DNA of 64,000 nt from Calothrix sp. PCC 7716 (GCF_019977735.1 NZ_AP025018.1:6080580-6144579), one strand, 5' to 3'; counted from the first letter of the stretch, positions 18,597-27,955 are shown. Numbers and translations: made by a program. Notes: generated by a model not told the origin, from the letters alone.

Positions 18597-19679
18597 ATGT
18601 ACCCAACATTACCTTATATAATGACACTACAATCTACTGGGTTAGCGGAAGTTAAAACAACCACATCAAAATCTGGCAATTGCGGATGCACAGGTAACAG
18701 CGCTTCTGTTGAAATGGAAGAAAGCATTAAGGAGCGCATTGCCAAGCATCCTTGCTACAGCGAAGAAGCGCATCACCATTATGCTCGGATGCACGTTGCT
18801 GTGGCGCCTGCCTGCAACATACAATGTAATTACTGCAACAGGAAATATGACTGTGCTAACGAAAGCCGTCCTGGTGTAGTTAGTGAATTATTAACTCCTG
18901 AAGAAGCGGCACATAAAGTATTAGTAGTTGCAAGCAAAATTCCCCAAATGACCGTTTTGGGAATTGCTGGACCTGGTGACCCATTGGCAAACCCAGAGAA
19001 GACTTTTCGCACCTTTGAGTTGATAGCTGACAAGGCGCCTGATATTAAGCTTTGTTTGTCAACTAATGGTTTGATGCTTCCTGAATATATTGATAGAATC
19101 AAACAATTAAATATTGACCACGTTACAATTACCCTTAATACTGTAGACCCTGAAATCGGCGCCCAAATTTATTCTTGGGTTCACTACAAACGGAAACGAT
19201 ACAAAGGTGTTGAAGGTGCTAAAATCCTTTTAGAGAAACAGTTAGAAGGTTTACAAGCACTTAAAGAAGCAGACATTCTTTGTAAAGTGAACTCGGTAAT
19301 GATTCCGGGTATTAATGACCAACATCTTGTTGAAGTTAATAAGATGATTCGTGAAAATGGTGCATTTCTGCATAATATTATGCCTCTAATTTCTGCACCC
19401 GAACATGGAACTCACTTCGGTTTAACCGGACAGCGTGGTCCAACTAGTACTGAGTTGAAGACAGTACAGGACAGTTGTTCTGGTAACATGAAGATGATGC
19501 GCCACTGTCGTCAATGTCGTGCAGATGCGGTAGGATTATTGGGAGAAGACCGTAGCCAAGAGTTTACGCTATCAATAAAATATGAAACTATTACCCAGAG
19601 CCAAACTCCACGTTCTCACCGTATACTCTGTGGAAATAAGCAACATCCCAAGCATCAACAGTTAGCGAAACATTTTTGA
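18597..19679 (+). CDS. nifB: NifB, N-terminal radical-SAM part, interrupted
   Basis: NifB builds NifB-co, the Fe-S-C core of the FeMo cofactor, from S-adenosylmethionine and two [4Fe-4S] clusters. Native sequence runs to codon 322 (Glu, 19560-19562). It includes the radical-SAM motif CNIQCNYC (Cys73, 77, 80) and ends [19 protein letters not shown]. From 19563 the frame enters the nifB element and adds about 38 foreign residues before a stop. The missing half is at 37010-37528. Excision would give gag-ttt-aca and a 494-aa NifB with its C-terminal NifX/NafY-like domain. In the unexcised state this product is probably non-functional. ATG 18597 is preceded by a GAAGG-like site; ATG 18621 is an alternative. 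Confidence 0.95.
   Translation: MYPTLPYIMTLQSTGLAEVKTTTSKSGNCGCTGNSASVEMEESIKERIAKHPCYSEEAHHHYARMHVAVAPACNIQCNYCNRKYDCANESRPGVVSELLTPEEAAHKVLVVASKIPQMTVLGIAGPGDPLANPEKTFRTFELIADKAPDIKLCLSTNGLMLPEYIDRIKQLNIDHVTITLNTVDPEIGAQIYSWVHYKRKRYKGVEGAKILLEKQLEGLQALKEADILCKVNSVMIPGINDQHLVEVNKMIRENGAFLHNIMPLISAPEHGTHFGLTGQRGPTSTELKTVQDSCSGNMKMMRHCRQCRADAVGLLGEDRSQEFTLSIKYETITQSQTPRSHRILCGNKQHPKHQQLAKHF
19552..19567. other. Left attachment site of the nifB element
   Basis: GTAGCCAAGAGTTTAC here matches GCAGTCAAGAATTTAC at 36999-37014 in 13 of 16 positions, with a shared TTTAC core. Crossing over within the core restores the nifB frame. The exact crossover bases are inferred. Confidence 0.8.
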
Positions 19680-19946
19680 GGTTATCCCAGAGAATAATCT
19701 ATGGATTAATCCCAAAAATCGGGCATTTAAGAAAAAAGTAAGAAATAGCCCAAGGTAAAATGCTGCAATGCTTATTCAGTAGGATTATTTAAGGGTAATG
19801 CTTCGCAAGGTTGCTGCGCGGTATCAGTTTTTTAAGAAATATTTTTGTATAAAACACTACGAATCGTATCAATAAAAAATCGAAAGATATCAACGCAGTT
19901 GGGTGTCTACGGTAGCGTTTACGGACTATGCCCGAAAGCAAAAGCT

Positions 19947-20147
19947 TTATATGCAATCAATGAATTGGTCTAGAAGGACATCACCAGCGTCAAGGTCTTT
20001 GCTTTTGCTAAAAGTTAGCGAAGGTTGGTCATCGAAATAAAGCGTTATTTCGTCGTCGTTAAAATCATTATTTTCGCTTTCCCAGTCTGTAACTTTGCGT
20101 AAATCATATTCCTTTCCATTGACAATAATGCAAAATTCTTTATTCAT
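19947..20147 (-). CDS. Small acidic protein, possible immunity partner
   Basis: A 66-aa acidic protein (ENNDFNDDEITLYFDDQ) starting MNKEFCIIVNGKEYDL. It lies 17 bp downstream of the HNH-type protein gene on the same strand, so the two are probably co-transcribed. Small size, acidity and position fit an immunity or antitoxin-like partner, but that is inference from context only. No family is recognised. Confidence 0.55.
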   Translation of the reverse strand: MNKEFCIIVNGKEYDLRKVTDWESENNDFNDDEITLYFDDQPSLTFSKSKDLDAGDVLLDQFIDCI

Positions 20148-20164
20148 GAGCTTTTTTCTTGATT

Positions 20165-21643
20165 TTATTTTAATGGATTTTCTTTACGACGCTTAAGCTC
20201 TGCCTCTCGCTCTTTCTTTAATGATATCACAGACTCCTTAAAGTCGAGTAATTTTTGACGCTCATTATTGAATAATTCTACAAATTGTTCTTTGGTTATT
20301 TGTCCTTTGCGTAATCTTTTAGTTAATTCTCCAGCTAAAATTTTAGACTCTCTCCGGTAAGTTTCTTTCCAAAAATCAGCACGCATTTTGTTAAACTCGT
20401 CTCTGCCACCACTGCCGTTTTTTGGTATAGCAAATTCAGTCATTACTCCTGTTTCAGGGTGATAACCTTTAGGATGATTTGCATAGTAAAGTGGGGAAGT
20501 GACATCATGTAACCCTCCAGCAAGTATTACTAATGTTCTTGTATTTTTGCCTTGAATATCTATTTCATAGCCTGACTTAACATTATCTGTTTTTCGGAGA
20601 AGTCCGCGCATTTCAGCCTTAGCTTGTTCAACAGTTATTTTCCCTGATTCAACCCTTTTGTTTATTGTTTCAAAGGGAACCTTAGACCATTGGTTAATGT
20701 GATGGATTTGCATCTTGCCGAGTCCGCGACTGGCAACATACTGTTTTCCTGGTGAACCATAGACGTTCCGCCAATCAGGAGCAGGAGCATTTTCTGCGCT
20801 ATCTTCGACGTAAGACATTGCTTTAGCTAGTTCGCGGACAACTCTAATGTTGTCATACTTTGCTCTATCGGGGTGAAGCTTAGGTAAGCCATAGATAGTT
20901 TCCCCGTCAAACATTACTTTTGTTTTGTGGTTATTCAGTGATAATCTACCATCGTCTGTTACCACGCCATATTCAAAAGATTTATCTGGCGAAACTTTAT
21001 ATCCTTTAGTAGCTTCGCGGAATTTTTCTTTATTCTCCCAAAGATTAATTTTGTGGTCTGTAGCCGAGACGCTATCACTGGCTACAACTTTGCGTTCTGT
21101 TGGTAATCTTCTCAGCTTAGAATATCCGTATTTGTCTAGGTTTTTATCTTTCTTAGACTGAGCCTTAACGGATTCTTTGGATGTTGTTTCTGCTTTAGCT
21201 TTAGATTCACCCGCTGGTTTTATCGGTGTTTCTTTCTTAGGAACAATGACCCCGTACAATCGCTGTCGTTGTCGGGGGGACATCTCTTGAATAATTTCAT
21301 CGCGCTCTCTGTTTAAAACAGCGTCCTTGAATAACTGTCCTGCTTCTTTTCCGGTTTTCTTAGCTTGTTCTTTGCTAATTTTCGGAAGATGTTTCTGTGA
21401 CTTAGCTTGAATATTTTCTTTAAGAACAACTCCGAAAAACCGTTGCCGTTGACGCAGCGATAATCCTCTGATAGTTTCTAACCTAGCTTGATGAAGTTCC
21501 GCGTCTTTAAACAATTGACCTGCTTTACGGCTTACACCCCTAGCTTCACCCTTGCTTATTTTGGGTGTGTCTGATGTTCCTTTTGAAGCAAATCTACCGT
21601 GCGTATCCCTTGGATGTTTATTGGAAATCCATGAATTATTCAT
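20165..21643 (-). CDS. HNH-type nuclease-like protein with N-terminal repeats
   Basis: A 492-aa protein. The N-terminus HPRDTHGRFASKG resembles leader motifs seen in phage and mobile-element proteins. Residues about 27-80 and 85-138 are two copies of a roughly 54-residue repeat (AGQLFKDA ... RQRQR). A lysine-rich linker follows. The C-terminal half has MQIHHINQW (about 315-323) and, 60 residues on, GGLHDVTSPLYYANHPKGYH. This His-rich arrangement is typical of HNH/LHH nucleases, though I cannot assign the catalytic triad. The start codon overlaps the stop of a 51-codon upstream ORF (ATGAATAA), implying coupled translation. A polymorphic toxin, homing-type or packaging nuclease are all possible. 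Confidence 0.6.
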   Translation of the reverse strand: MNNSWISNKHPRDTHGRFASKGTSDTPKISKGEARGVSRKAGQLFKDAELHQARLETIRGLSLRQRQRFFGVVLKENIQAKSQKHLPKISKEQAKKTGKEAGQLFKDAVLNRERDEIIQEMSPRQRQRLYGVIVPKKETPIKPAGESKAKAETTSKESVKAQSKKDKNLDKYGYSKLRRLPTERKVVASDSVSATDHKINLWENKEKFREATKGYKVSPDKSFEYGVVTDDGRLSLNNHKTKVMFDGETIYGLPKLHPDRAKYDNIRVVRELAKAMSYVEDSAENAPAPDWRNVYGSPGKQYVASRGLGKMQIHHINQWSKVPFETINKRVESGKITVEQAKAEMRGLLRKTDNVKSGYEIDIQGKNTRTLVILAGGLHDVTSPLYYANHPKGYHPETGVMTEFAIPKNGSGGRDEFNKMRADFWKETYRRESKILAGELTKRLRKGQITKEQFVELFNNERQKLLDFKESVISLKKEREAELKRRKENPLK

Positions 21644-21791
21644 TGGGACTTCCTCTAAGTATAATTGCTGCTTCTTCTAGGGTTACATCGAAAAGTTCAG
21701 CGATTTTACTAATGTTTTTTTTTGTAGCTGGTAAACCTTGAGTGTTGCTTGATGAAATGTGGTTGGTTTTTGATTGCTTTGAAGTTGCCAT
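21636..21791 (-). CDS. 51-aa coupled ORF upstream of the HNH-type gene
   Basis: A short ORF, MATSKQSKTNHISSSNTQGL at the start and ending IAELFDVTLEEAAIILRGSP. Its stop overlaps the start of the next gene by eight bases (ATGAATAA), a classic translational coupling. The C-terminal half looks like a helix-turn-helix-type segment. It may be a small regulator or chaperone for the following protein. There is no family match I can name. Confidence 0.45.
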   Translation of the reverse strand: MATSKQSKTNHISSSNTQGLPATKKNISKIAELFDVTLEEAAIILRGSPNE

Positions 21792-22013
21792 TTAGAAAAA
21801 CTTTTATACACAAAAATATTGGGCTTGTGCATAAGTTTCCTTAAAGCCTTATCAGAGAATTTTTTTTATAAAGTTGCAGCAATAGTGTTTTTAGTGATAA
21901 GTTTTGTTAATATCACTGTAAGAAAATCCGCGAATATTTGATGATTAAACACAAAAAATCGCGGCTAACTCTAAGGTGTGTCTTGAAGTTAGCCGCGAAA
22001 CTTTTATAAGAAT

Positions 22014-22454
22014 TTAATTTTTAAAAAGACTATTTAAAAAAGAACCATGCTGAATAACATATTGTCGCCAAGCAACGCCCAAAACCTCGGCATATTCATC
22101 GGCGAATCTGTAACCGGAACCACGAATAAAAAAGTTTGCGCCTTCAAAATCTTGACGTTGTAAAAGTTCCGAAACTAGCAGTGGCTTATTAAAATCAACA
22201 ACGGCATTCCACTGAAAAGTTATTACGCCGTCCGTTGGTGGTTCAATAATTTCTCCGCTAGCAAATATTCCGCGAATTTTGTCACCGACACGCACGAAGT
22301 AAGCTTCATCACCAACAGCAATGTTTACCACATTGCCGCAAGTCCAATGTTCTGTATACTGCTGGTTCTTAGCAAACAGACTCTGCGCGACTATAATATC
22401 GTCTTTGATACCATCGTAAACTTTTAGATTACACAGAAAAAATCTTGTTGCCAT
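22014..22454 (-). CDS. EVE/PUA-like domain protein, possible modified-base reader
   Basis: A 146-aa protein from the ATG at 22454 (MATRFFLCNLKVYDG); a longer frame begins at 22493. The core VGDEAYFVRVGDKIRGIFASGEI resembles the EVE/ASCH PUA-like fold, in which a GDxxyF segment and a GIyAxGEI strand are typical. EVE proteins bind modified bases and often accompany mobile or defence genes. The similarity is weak and judged by eye. It is on the same strand as the other small genes of the element. Confidence 0.5.
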   Translation of the reverse strand: MATRFFLCNLKVYDGIKDDIIVAQSLFAKNQQYTEHWTCGNVVNIAVGDEAYFVRVGDKIRGIFASGEIIEPPTDGVITFQWNAVVDFNKPLLVSELLQRQDFEGANFFIRGSGYRFADEYAEVLGVAWRQYVIQHGSFLNSLFKN

Positions 22455-22555
22455 ATAGGTATCTTTCATTGATATAACCGTAGATGGCAACATAAACAGC
22501 AGATTGTTAGCGGTATCAGTATAATTTTTGAGTAATAAATATTACTGCTAATTAT

Positions 22556-22861
22556 TTACGAGGGCGAACCGTGCGGTTTTATTCGTTCGATACCGCGATT
22601 GTATCCACGGATATATCCTGCACGGTAAGCCTTAAAGATTTTGTCGCTTACATTCTTTGGTAATTCTGCAACAGAATCTACATCAAAAAATTCACCGCAA
22701 TAAGTTGCGGGGACATGCTCTGGAATCAACTCAGGGTGTTTATAAAAATCAATATCGGTTTTTTCTTCTAGGTGTTGTACCCTAGCGAATATCCAATTCA
22801 ACTCTCTAAAAATTTTTATCATTTCATAATCCATCGGTATAACCCCAGAATAATTCATCAT
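22556..22861 (-). CDS. Hypothetical protein, 101 aa
   Basis: Not recognised. It has a mixed-charge N-terminal helix (IKIFRELNWIFARVQHLEEK) and a C-terminal KAYRAGYIRGYNRGIERIK segment. It could start at the second Met or at MDYEM ten residues in. It lies among same-strand small genes of the element. Confidence 0.45.
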   Translation of the reverse strand: MMNYSGVIPMDYEMIKIFRELNWIFARVQHLEEKTDIDFYKHPELIPEHVPATYCGEFFDVDSVAELPKNVSDKIFKAYRAGYIRGYNRGIERIKPHGSPS

Positions 22862-23246
22862 TATTATTCTACTGCGTTGCAGAACCGCTAACGCGCTACG
22901 ATTAGAGTGTATCTAGAATATTAGTTCCAAGAGATATTTCCAGGGATACAACACCCTGGAAAAGACTTATCAAAAATAAATGCGGTTATTGTTTTAGGAA
23001 GAAATCCGCGAGCCGTTCAGCAGACCAAACGCTTTGATTCGATGCGCCGTTACGCTCTAGAACTTCAGAAATAGCAATAAAGAAATCATAAAATGACATA
23101 TCTGTTAAGCGGATTAGCGAATGTAAGCCTTTGCTGATAGTCTCTAAATCTTTCGCGGGTAACGCTGCTTCAGATATTGCTTCGTCCATTTGTTGACGAT
23201 TAGTAGCTCGTTCTAATGCCATTGTTATTTCTGTTGCTTGAATTTC

Positions 23247-24542
23247 GGCTCTTCCGTACTTAACTTGCTAAATTAATATTATAATGCCAAGAAAGTAAAG
23301 CTCTAATCTCAAAATTGCGGAAATTCTTAAAGCCAAATCCACTTCTTTTTATTAGCTTCAATTTATTATTAATTCCTTCTACAACTGCATTGGTAGTTTT
23401 CCTATCAAAGTATCCTGCTACTTCTCCAAACCAGCGTTTAATTGTATTAACACTTTTTTGATAATAAGGCTCAGCTTTTTTTAACCAATCGAGTAACCCT
23501 AATATTCCTGTTCCTGGGTCTTCAGTCGTATCAAATAAATTACGAAATTCTTCTTTCAATGAATGCATTATTGCTAATAAAGGAGATGCTTCTCTAATTG
23601 TATCTAACTTTATTTTTTGCTTATCTGTTAGGTTCTCTTCTGCTTTTAAAATTGTATATTTGTTACCTTTTAAACTATCAAATATTTTTTCTCTCGATTC
23701 AACATTTAATTCCAACGCTGCTTTTTTTTCTGCTATTCTAGCTTGGTTCAACTCTTCGTGTATTATTTTTGTAACATGGAACCTATCCACTGTAACAACG
23801 GCGTTTGGGCAAATCTTCTCGATTAAATTTTTATAATTTCCGGTCATATCCATACTTACTTCTTCTATTTGTTCTAAAACTACTTTCCCCCACTTTATCA
23901 TCACATTCTCTATATCAATTTGTTTTCTTTCTTTAACCAACCCTATTAATTTTCCTGTATCTATATCTACAAGCACGACAATAAATTTTCCTTGACCTTT
24001 AACTAAACTTATTTCATCTATTCCTAACCTTACTAAATTACTAACATTTATTGGTAAAATATTTTTAACTATATCTTCAAGCATCGAATAAACTTCTTCC
24101 TCGCTTAATCCATTATTTTTGGCTACATTACTTACATCACTATGAATAAGCTGTTTAATAATATTTTCCGCATATCGATGCGTATGCTTTCTTCTTGCTC
24201 CGACAAAATCAAGGTCTTCATTAAATGTTTTACAACATTTTTTACATTTAAATCTTCGTCTATTTATATTCAGTATTACTTCCTTATCTCCCATCGGTAA
24301 ATCTTTAATTAAGTAATTTTGATTTTGGTGCAGATGGTCTGACTTTTTTCCGCACTGTGGACATACTGCACTTTTAGTCTTTTTAGTTACTGATAAAATT
24401 AAGGTGTTACCCTCTTGTAGACTGGATTCTACTACTATGTCAGGTAAATTTAACAGTTCGGTCAAAACCCTTTTCATAACTGATTTTACTGAAACAAAAG
24501 ATGATTATTTTAATATTTTAGCACGTAAAGCACGGGAGAGCC
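23247..24542 (-). mobile_element. ISL3-family insertion sequence, 1296 bp
   Basis: Left end GGCTCTTCCGTACTTAAC (23247-23264) is matched in inverse orientation by GTAAAGCACGGGAGAGCC (24525-24542), 15 of 18 positions. GGCTCTT ends are typical of ISL3. The flanking bases give only an imperfect direct repeat. It contains a single transposase gene. Confidence 0.85.
23260..24477 (-). CDS. tnpA: ISL3-family transposase
   Basis: A 405-aa DDE transposase of normal length. The N-terminal zinc-binding segment is CPQCGKKSDHLHQ with a second CKKCCKTF (about residues 77-83), then a helix-turn-helix region. Catalytic acidic positions are in RLGIDEISLVKGQG (about 150) and VSMDMTGNYK followed by VTVDRFHVTKII. 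The C-terminus has TTNAVVEGINNKLKLIKRSG with the catalytic Glu, and RSGFGFKNFRNFEIR typical of ISL3. The frame is intact, so the IS may still be active. Confidence 0.93.
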   Translation of the reverse strand: MKRVLTELLNLPDIVVESSLQEGNTLILSVTKKTKSAVCPQCGKKSDHLHQNQNYLIKDLPMGDKEVILNINRRRFKCKKCCKTFNEDLDFVGARRKHTHRYAENIIKQLIHSDVSNVAKNNGLSEEEVYSMLEDIVKNILPINVSNLVRLGIDEISLVKGQGKFIVVLVDIDTGKLIGLVKERKQIDIENVMIKWGKVVLEQIEEVSMDMTGNYKNLIEKICPNAVVTVDRFHVTKIIHEELNQARIAEKKAALELNVESREKIFDSLKGNKYTILKAEENLTDKQKIKLDTIREASPLLAIMHSLKEEFRNLFDTTEDPGTGILGLLDWLKKAEPYYQKSVNTIKRWFGEVAGYFDRKTTNAVVEGINNKLKLIKRSGFGFKNFRNFEIRALLSWHYNINLAS

Positions 24543-24889
24543 AAGTTTCTAATACTTTTACTTTTTCTTCTAGCGTCCCTGGTTCATCCACCAGCAGCGC
24601 TAACAATAAACTTTTTATTGGCTCTTTCTTTAAACTTTCTGCTGACACCTCACCAAACATTCCTACGATTTCTCGCGCTGCTTGCCTTTTAACTATTATT
24701 TTTGACATAATGCTCTTAGTAAATTTTTCAAGTTTGTTCATGGGAGAGATTCGTTGTCTTTCCCATGATTTTTTATTTCGAGAGTTTCTTTATTGCTTTT
24801 GTTCCTTGTTATTTTTATTATAGCATATATTTATTGAAAAAACTAGATTATTTATGTTAGAATAATCTTATAAATTAAACATTAAACAT

Positions 24890-25060
24890 ATGTCGCAAAA
24901 CAAGTATACCGGGCACAGAATCACTATCACAATTCCCTTTGACGTTTACGATGAATTAGTTACACAAGCTAACTCACAAGACCGCCCCGTGGCTAACTAC
25001 TGCCGCAATATTGTTATTAAAGCTGTTAATGATAAATCCAAGGAACAGACCGATGATTAA
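24890..25060 (+). CDS. Ribbon-helix-helix (CopG-like) DNA-binding protein
   Basis: A 56-aa ORF, MSQNKYTGHRITITIPFDVY, then DELVTQANSQDRPVANYCRN. The beta strand RITITIP followed by two helices is the classic ribbon-helix-helix pattern of plasmid copy-control and antitoxin proteins. Its stop overlaps the next start (ATGATTAA), so it is coupled to the 106-aa ORF. It probably autoregulates the pair. Confidence 0.65.
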   Translation: MSQNKYTGHRITITIPFDVYDELVTQANSQDRPVANYCRNIVIKAVNDKSKEQTDD

Positions 25061-25373
25061 CTTAGAATTAATTGGCACTGACTTAGGATTAATGGTAAAC
25101 GTTCTGGATGTGACTAGTGAAGGGAATCATCTGGAAATAAGAATACAAAACAATGATGAAAACATTTTTGTAAGTTCTTTAAATAGTTGCGGAGACTTGA
25201 CGCAAGAAGAATTTGATACCTATGAAGAACATTTCAACAGAGTAGAGACAGTTTTTCAATCAATAGAATATTTAAAAGACATCCCCGAAATAAACATAAC
25301 TATAAGCATTGATATTTTTGGTGCTGGATTTCTAAACTGTCAAGATTATTCTATCTTTGAAGATTATCTGTGA
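25053..25373 (+). CDS. Acidic 106-aa partner of the RHH gene
   Basis: It starts at the ATG in the ATGATTAA overlap (MINLELIGTDLGLMVNVLDV). The protein is acidic throughout and rich in beta-prone and Asp/Glu residues (EEFDTYEEHFNRVETVFQ), and ends FEDYL. No family is recognised. Translational coupling to a ribbon-helix-helix protein suggests a two-gene regulatory or toxin-antitoxin-like unit, but an acidic protein is unusual as a toxin. The role stays open. Confidence 0.5.
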   Translation: MINLELIGTDLGLMVNVLDVTSEGNHLEIRIQNNDENIFVSSLNSCGDLTQEEFDTYEEHFNRVETVFQSIEYLKDIPEINITISIDIFGAGFLNCQDYSIFEDYL

Positions 25374-25386
25374 ATCTGGTTTAGTG

Positions 25387-25510
25387 TAAAAAAAACCTAG
25401 ACCCTTGTCCCTGACTGGATTCTAGGCGGACACACCTAGGCTTTCTAAAACCCCTTTTACTAATAAAGAACGGGTAGGTGTGTCTGATAATTCTAGTACG
25501 AACAATCCCT
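25387..25510. repeat. Left copy of a 125-bp inverted repeat
   Basis: It includes CTTGTCCCTGACTGG, GGCGGACACACCTAGGCTTT and GGTGTGTCTGATA. The reverse complement recurs at 29570-29693 with about 85-90% identity by eye. The pair encloses 4.1 kb of gene-poor DNA. Confidence 0.85.
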
Positions 25511-25929
25511 GACAATATCCATAGTGCTAGCTGTCGAAGATACCTAGGCTTCAGTATTGTTATTGTTTTGGTATATATTAAGACATTTTTATAAAGTTTG
25601 TACAACTTGTGGATTTTGTATCGTGAAACGTCTGTAACCTATACTGCACCTTGGTTCTAGCTGTGCCCACCCCCCCCTTATAAAAACAGCGTTTACTAAT
25701 TAAAAGACCGGGGGGTGGGCACGATGATTAAAACACAAACAATCTCTGAATAGCCTCTGTTCATTTTAATAGTCAGGAGTCACGGCACATCATTAAAGCT
25801 GTCACTTCACTGCGTTCACGCTTCGCCTATATGACGATGCAACGATATGTTGAAGAAAAGCACCAACAAAACATGTGAAGCTATGTCTGGGGATTTCTCT
25901 CTGTACTATTCACTAGTATTTTCTGTAAA
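25511..25929. other. Non-coding stretch in the nifB element
   Basis: No gene is supported. A GGGGGGTGGGCAC/GTGCCCACCCCCCC inverted pair at about 25663-25722 could form a hairpin. Confidence 0.4.
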
Positions 25930-26151
25930 CTACTTCGTAATTTTCGATGTCGCTTCGTAAAAAACGTTTGCTGGAATCTTATGGACAAACCGCGAAACGT
26001 ACATTGGTTCAAACCCTGGATGTGTCCGCTGGTATTCCTCGTACCTTTCCTCTGACCAAATCAACATCGGAGCATCGATATTTTCGACAAAGCATATCAT
26101 CTTTAAATGTTTATTTTTGGGCTTTTTACCTTCGGTCAACTTCGTTAACAT
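25930..26151 (-). CDS. Hypothetical protein, 73 aa
   Basis: A short ORF (MLTKLTEGKKPKNKHLKMIC... with EERYEEYQRTHPGFEPMYVS). The amino-acid make-up looks protein-like, but there is no family match or clear ribosome-binding site. It lies between the inverted repeats in a decayed-looking region. Confidence 0.3.
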   Translation of the reverse strand: MLTKLTEGKKPKNKHLKMICFVENIDAPMLIWSEERYEEYQRTHPGFEPMYVSRFVHKIPANVFYEATSKITK

Positions 26152-26220
26152 AACACTAACCAGTGAAAAAATCGTTGTTCATTTCTAGGTTGCCTTTTTT
26201 AGCTTGTATTGCTAAAAAGC

Positions 26221-26720
26221 CTAAAAACTATTGCTGCACAAGCTTAACGGAGCAACTACGGATAATTTCTGTGAAATTTTATAGAAAGTGCCTTGGCAAA
26301 CCTTAGTTAAATCGCTGAAAGTGTTACTGTGTAAGCTTAACGGACTGCCTGCGGGGGTCTTATGCATTTCGCTATCGCTCAAGTTCCGCAATCTGCGGGA
26401 AGGAGCCAATGATTTTCCCTGATTTTCATCCGTTAACCATACACAGCAACCTTTCCGGCTTGTGTAGTAGAGGTCAGTAATGTAAACAACTGAGTTCTTA
26501 TGCACACCCTTGGGTAGCCAGAGATTAAATAATACTAGAAAATCAGCCTTGGAAAAACTTTTGACAAGCTTCATTTTTGCCTGACGAACTTTTGCAGTAT
26601 TTTTACTCAGAGACATCGCATAGTTTGCTTGGTCTTCGGTTAAGTAGCAAATTTTTTCTGGTTGACCTTTGCCGTTGATTTCTCCGTTTTCAAAACAGAG
26701 AATTCCAAAGGCTTGCTCTA
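26221..26720 (-). pseudogene. 5'-decayed phage-antirepressor (Rha-like) fragment
   Basis: Read leftwards, coding continues without a start from about 26720: TEIEQAFGILCFENGEINGK, then ICYLTEDQANYAMSLSKNTA, KVRQAKMKLVKSFSKADFL. The YLTEDQA...LSKNT...KLVKSF pattern is typical of phage Rha-like/antirepressor N-terminal domains. The only Met-initiated frame is the last 131 codons. The 3' half becomes low-complexity and repeat-derived. I read it as a truncated remnant. Confidence 0.45.
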
Positions 26721-26739
26721 TCTCGGTTTGGTAACAGCA

Positions 26740-27745
26740 TCAGCTTAAACTTTGAAATTACCCGTGGAAGCATTGCAATAGCGTCAACCGTGGCATAAGC
26801 TTAGGAGTCTAGCTTTGGCTTATTAGCCCCTGCGAGAACGACCTGCAAGCCGTGTCTAGAATCTTTCCCTTGGGATAGCCTATTGTCTAAAAATCGCAGG
26901 ATTTGGCTCTGCAAGCGGCAGCAACGATAAAGTCAGGAATGCAAGCTAGATAGTAACTCGGATAGTTTGCTCGCAGACAATTTTCCCGTGAGCGGCTTTT
27001 AGTCCCAGTGCAGCGGTGGGGACAAAGCTCAATTAATACATAAACGCTACGAATCGTATTTGTAAAGATTCACGCAGTGCTGTCGTAGAGTGCCGGAGGC
27101 ATAGCCCAGACTTGACCTAAGAATAAGCTTTTGGGCTTACCTGCGAATCATCCCTGGAAAAATCTGCAAATCATTTTTCGGATTCGAGCCGGAAAGTATA
27201 GCCAGAGCGCTTAACGGAGTTAAAAAATCTGTGCATGACCACAAATAATATATAAAAAATTAATTCTTATGCACAGCTTCGCTAGCCTACGGCACCACCT
27301 TATTAGATATGCGTCTAAATAGATTATGGCAATAGCAGCGGAGGGCATATGGGAAATCCCAGCAACTAGTTCACTGGGCACCAAAACGCTGTTAAAACTC
27401 TTGAAACGATTGCTGGAACTGTATCTGTAGTGGGAGCCGCTAAACGCCTACAAAAAATCTCAAAGCTGTTGCAATGACTTGGTTGATGGGAGCCGCCGCA
27501 GCGCATATTCCCCTGGAATTTTAACTGTTACGCTTTACGGTCATGCGCGAAGCTTGAACGCAGTGAAATGCGCGGGTATATTTGCTAAATTTAACGAACG
27601 AACGTTCGGATGCTCTTGAGGTTTGTTTCGGAATTGGGGGTCTATGGGAATCCCCCATACTCATACAATAAACATCGCTAGCGCAATGACTAAATACCGC
27701 CCCAGAAATTGCTTCAAGGACGGTTCAATAGTTTCTTTCATGGCA
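26740..27745. other. Gene-free 1-kb stretch with repeat fragments
   Basis: No credible ORF on either strand. It contains a CTACGAATCGTAT motif (27047-27059) and downstream CACGCAG...GCATAGCCC that repeat imperfectly at 19857-19935. The motif GCTTAACGGA recurs here and at about 26243 and 26337. It looks like decayed mobile DNA; a structured RNA cannot be excluded. Confidence 0.4.
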
Positions 27746-27955
27746 TTAATCATTACTAGGCTTTTCTGTCGGTTCCTCGGCAATATTCCGCTGGTATAGC
27801 TCATAATAATAAGCGCGGAGTTGTTTCATGGGTTTACTACGGCTTACCGCTGAATTTATCCAGGGTTTAGCTTTGCGAATAGTCTGCTGTTTTTTCGTTG
27901 GTAGCAACTCCACAGGCTTAAGTATAGGGTCATTTTCGGGCAATTCTGAATACAT
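27746..27955 (-). CDS. Hypothetical protein, 69 aa
   Basis: A basic small ORF (MYSELPENDPILKPVELLPT... KPWINSAVSRSKPMKQLRAY). It shares strand with the following small genes. It may belong to the replication-region gene string, but nothing identifies it. Confidence 0.4.
   Translation of the reverse strand: MYSELPENDPILKPVELLPTKKQQTIRKAKPWINSAVSRSKPMKQLRAYYYELYQRNIAEEPTEKPSND

Larger units (their letters stand above)
22986..24741 (-). pseudogene. Unknown gene split by the ISL3 insertion
   Basis: The 5' part (24741 to about 24545, MNKLEKFTKSIMSKIIVKRQ...VKVLE) and the 3' part (about 23245 to 22986, IQATEITMALERATNRQQ... then FFLKQ) flank the insertion sequence. Removing the IS together with one copy of a GAAA(C/T)T-like flank joins GTA-TTA-GAA to ATT-CAA-GCA in frame. 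That gives a protein of about 150 aa with no internal stop. It is helical and charged, with no family that I recognise. The separate 78-codon frames on each side are fragments of it rather than independent genes. Confidence 0.6.

Noticed and set aside
26740-27745. A group II intron or other ribozyme in the gene-free stretch
   Set aside because: No domain V-like hairpin, boundary GUGYG motif or reverse transcriptase gene was seen.
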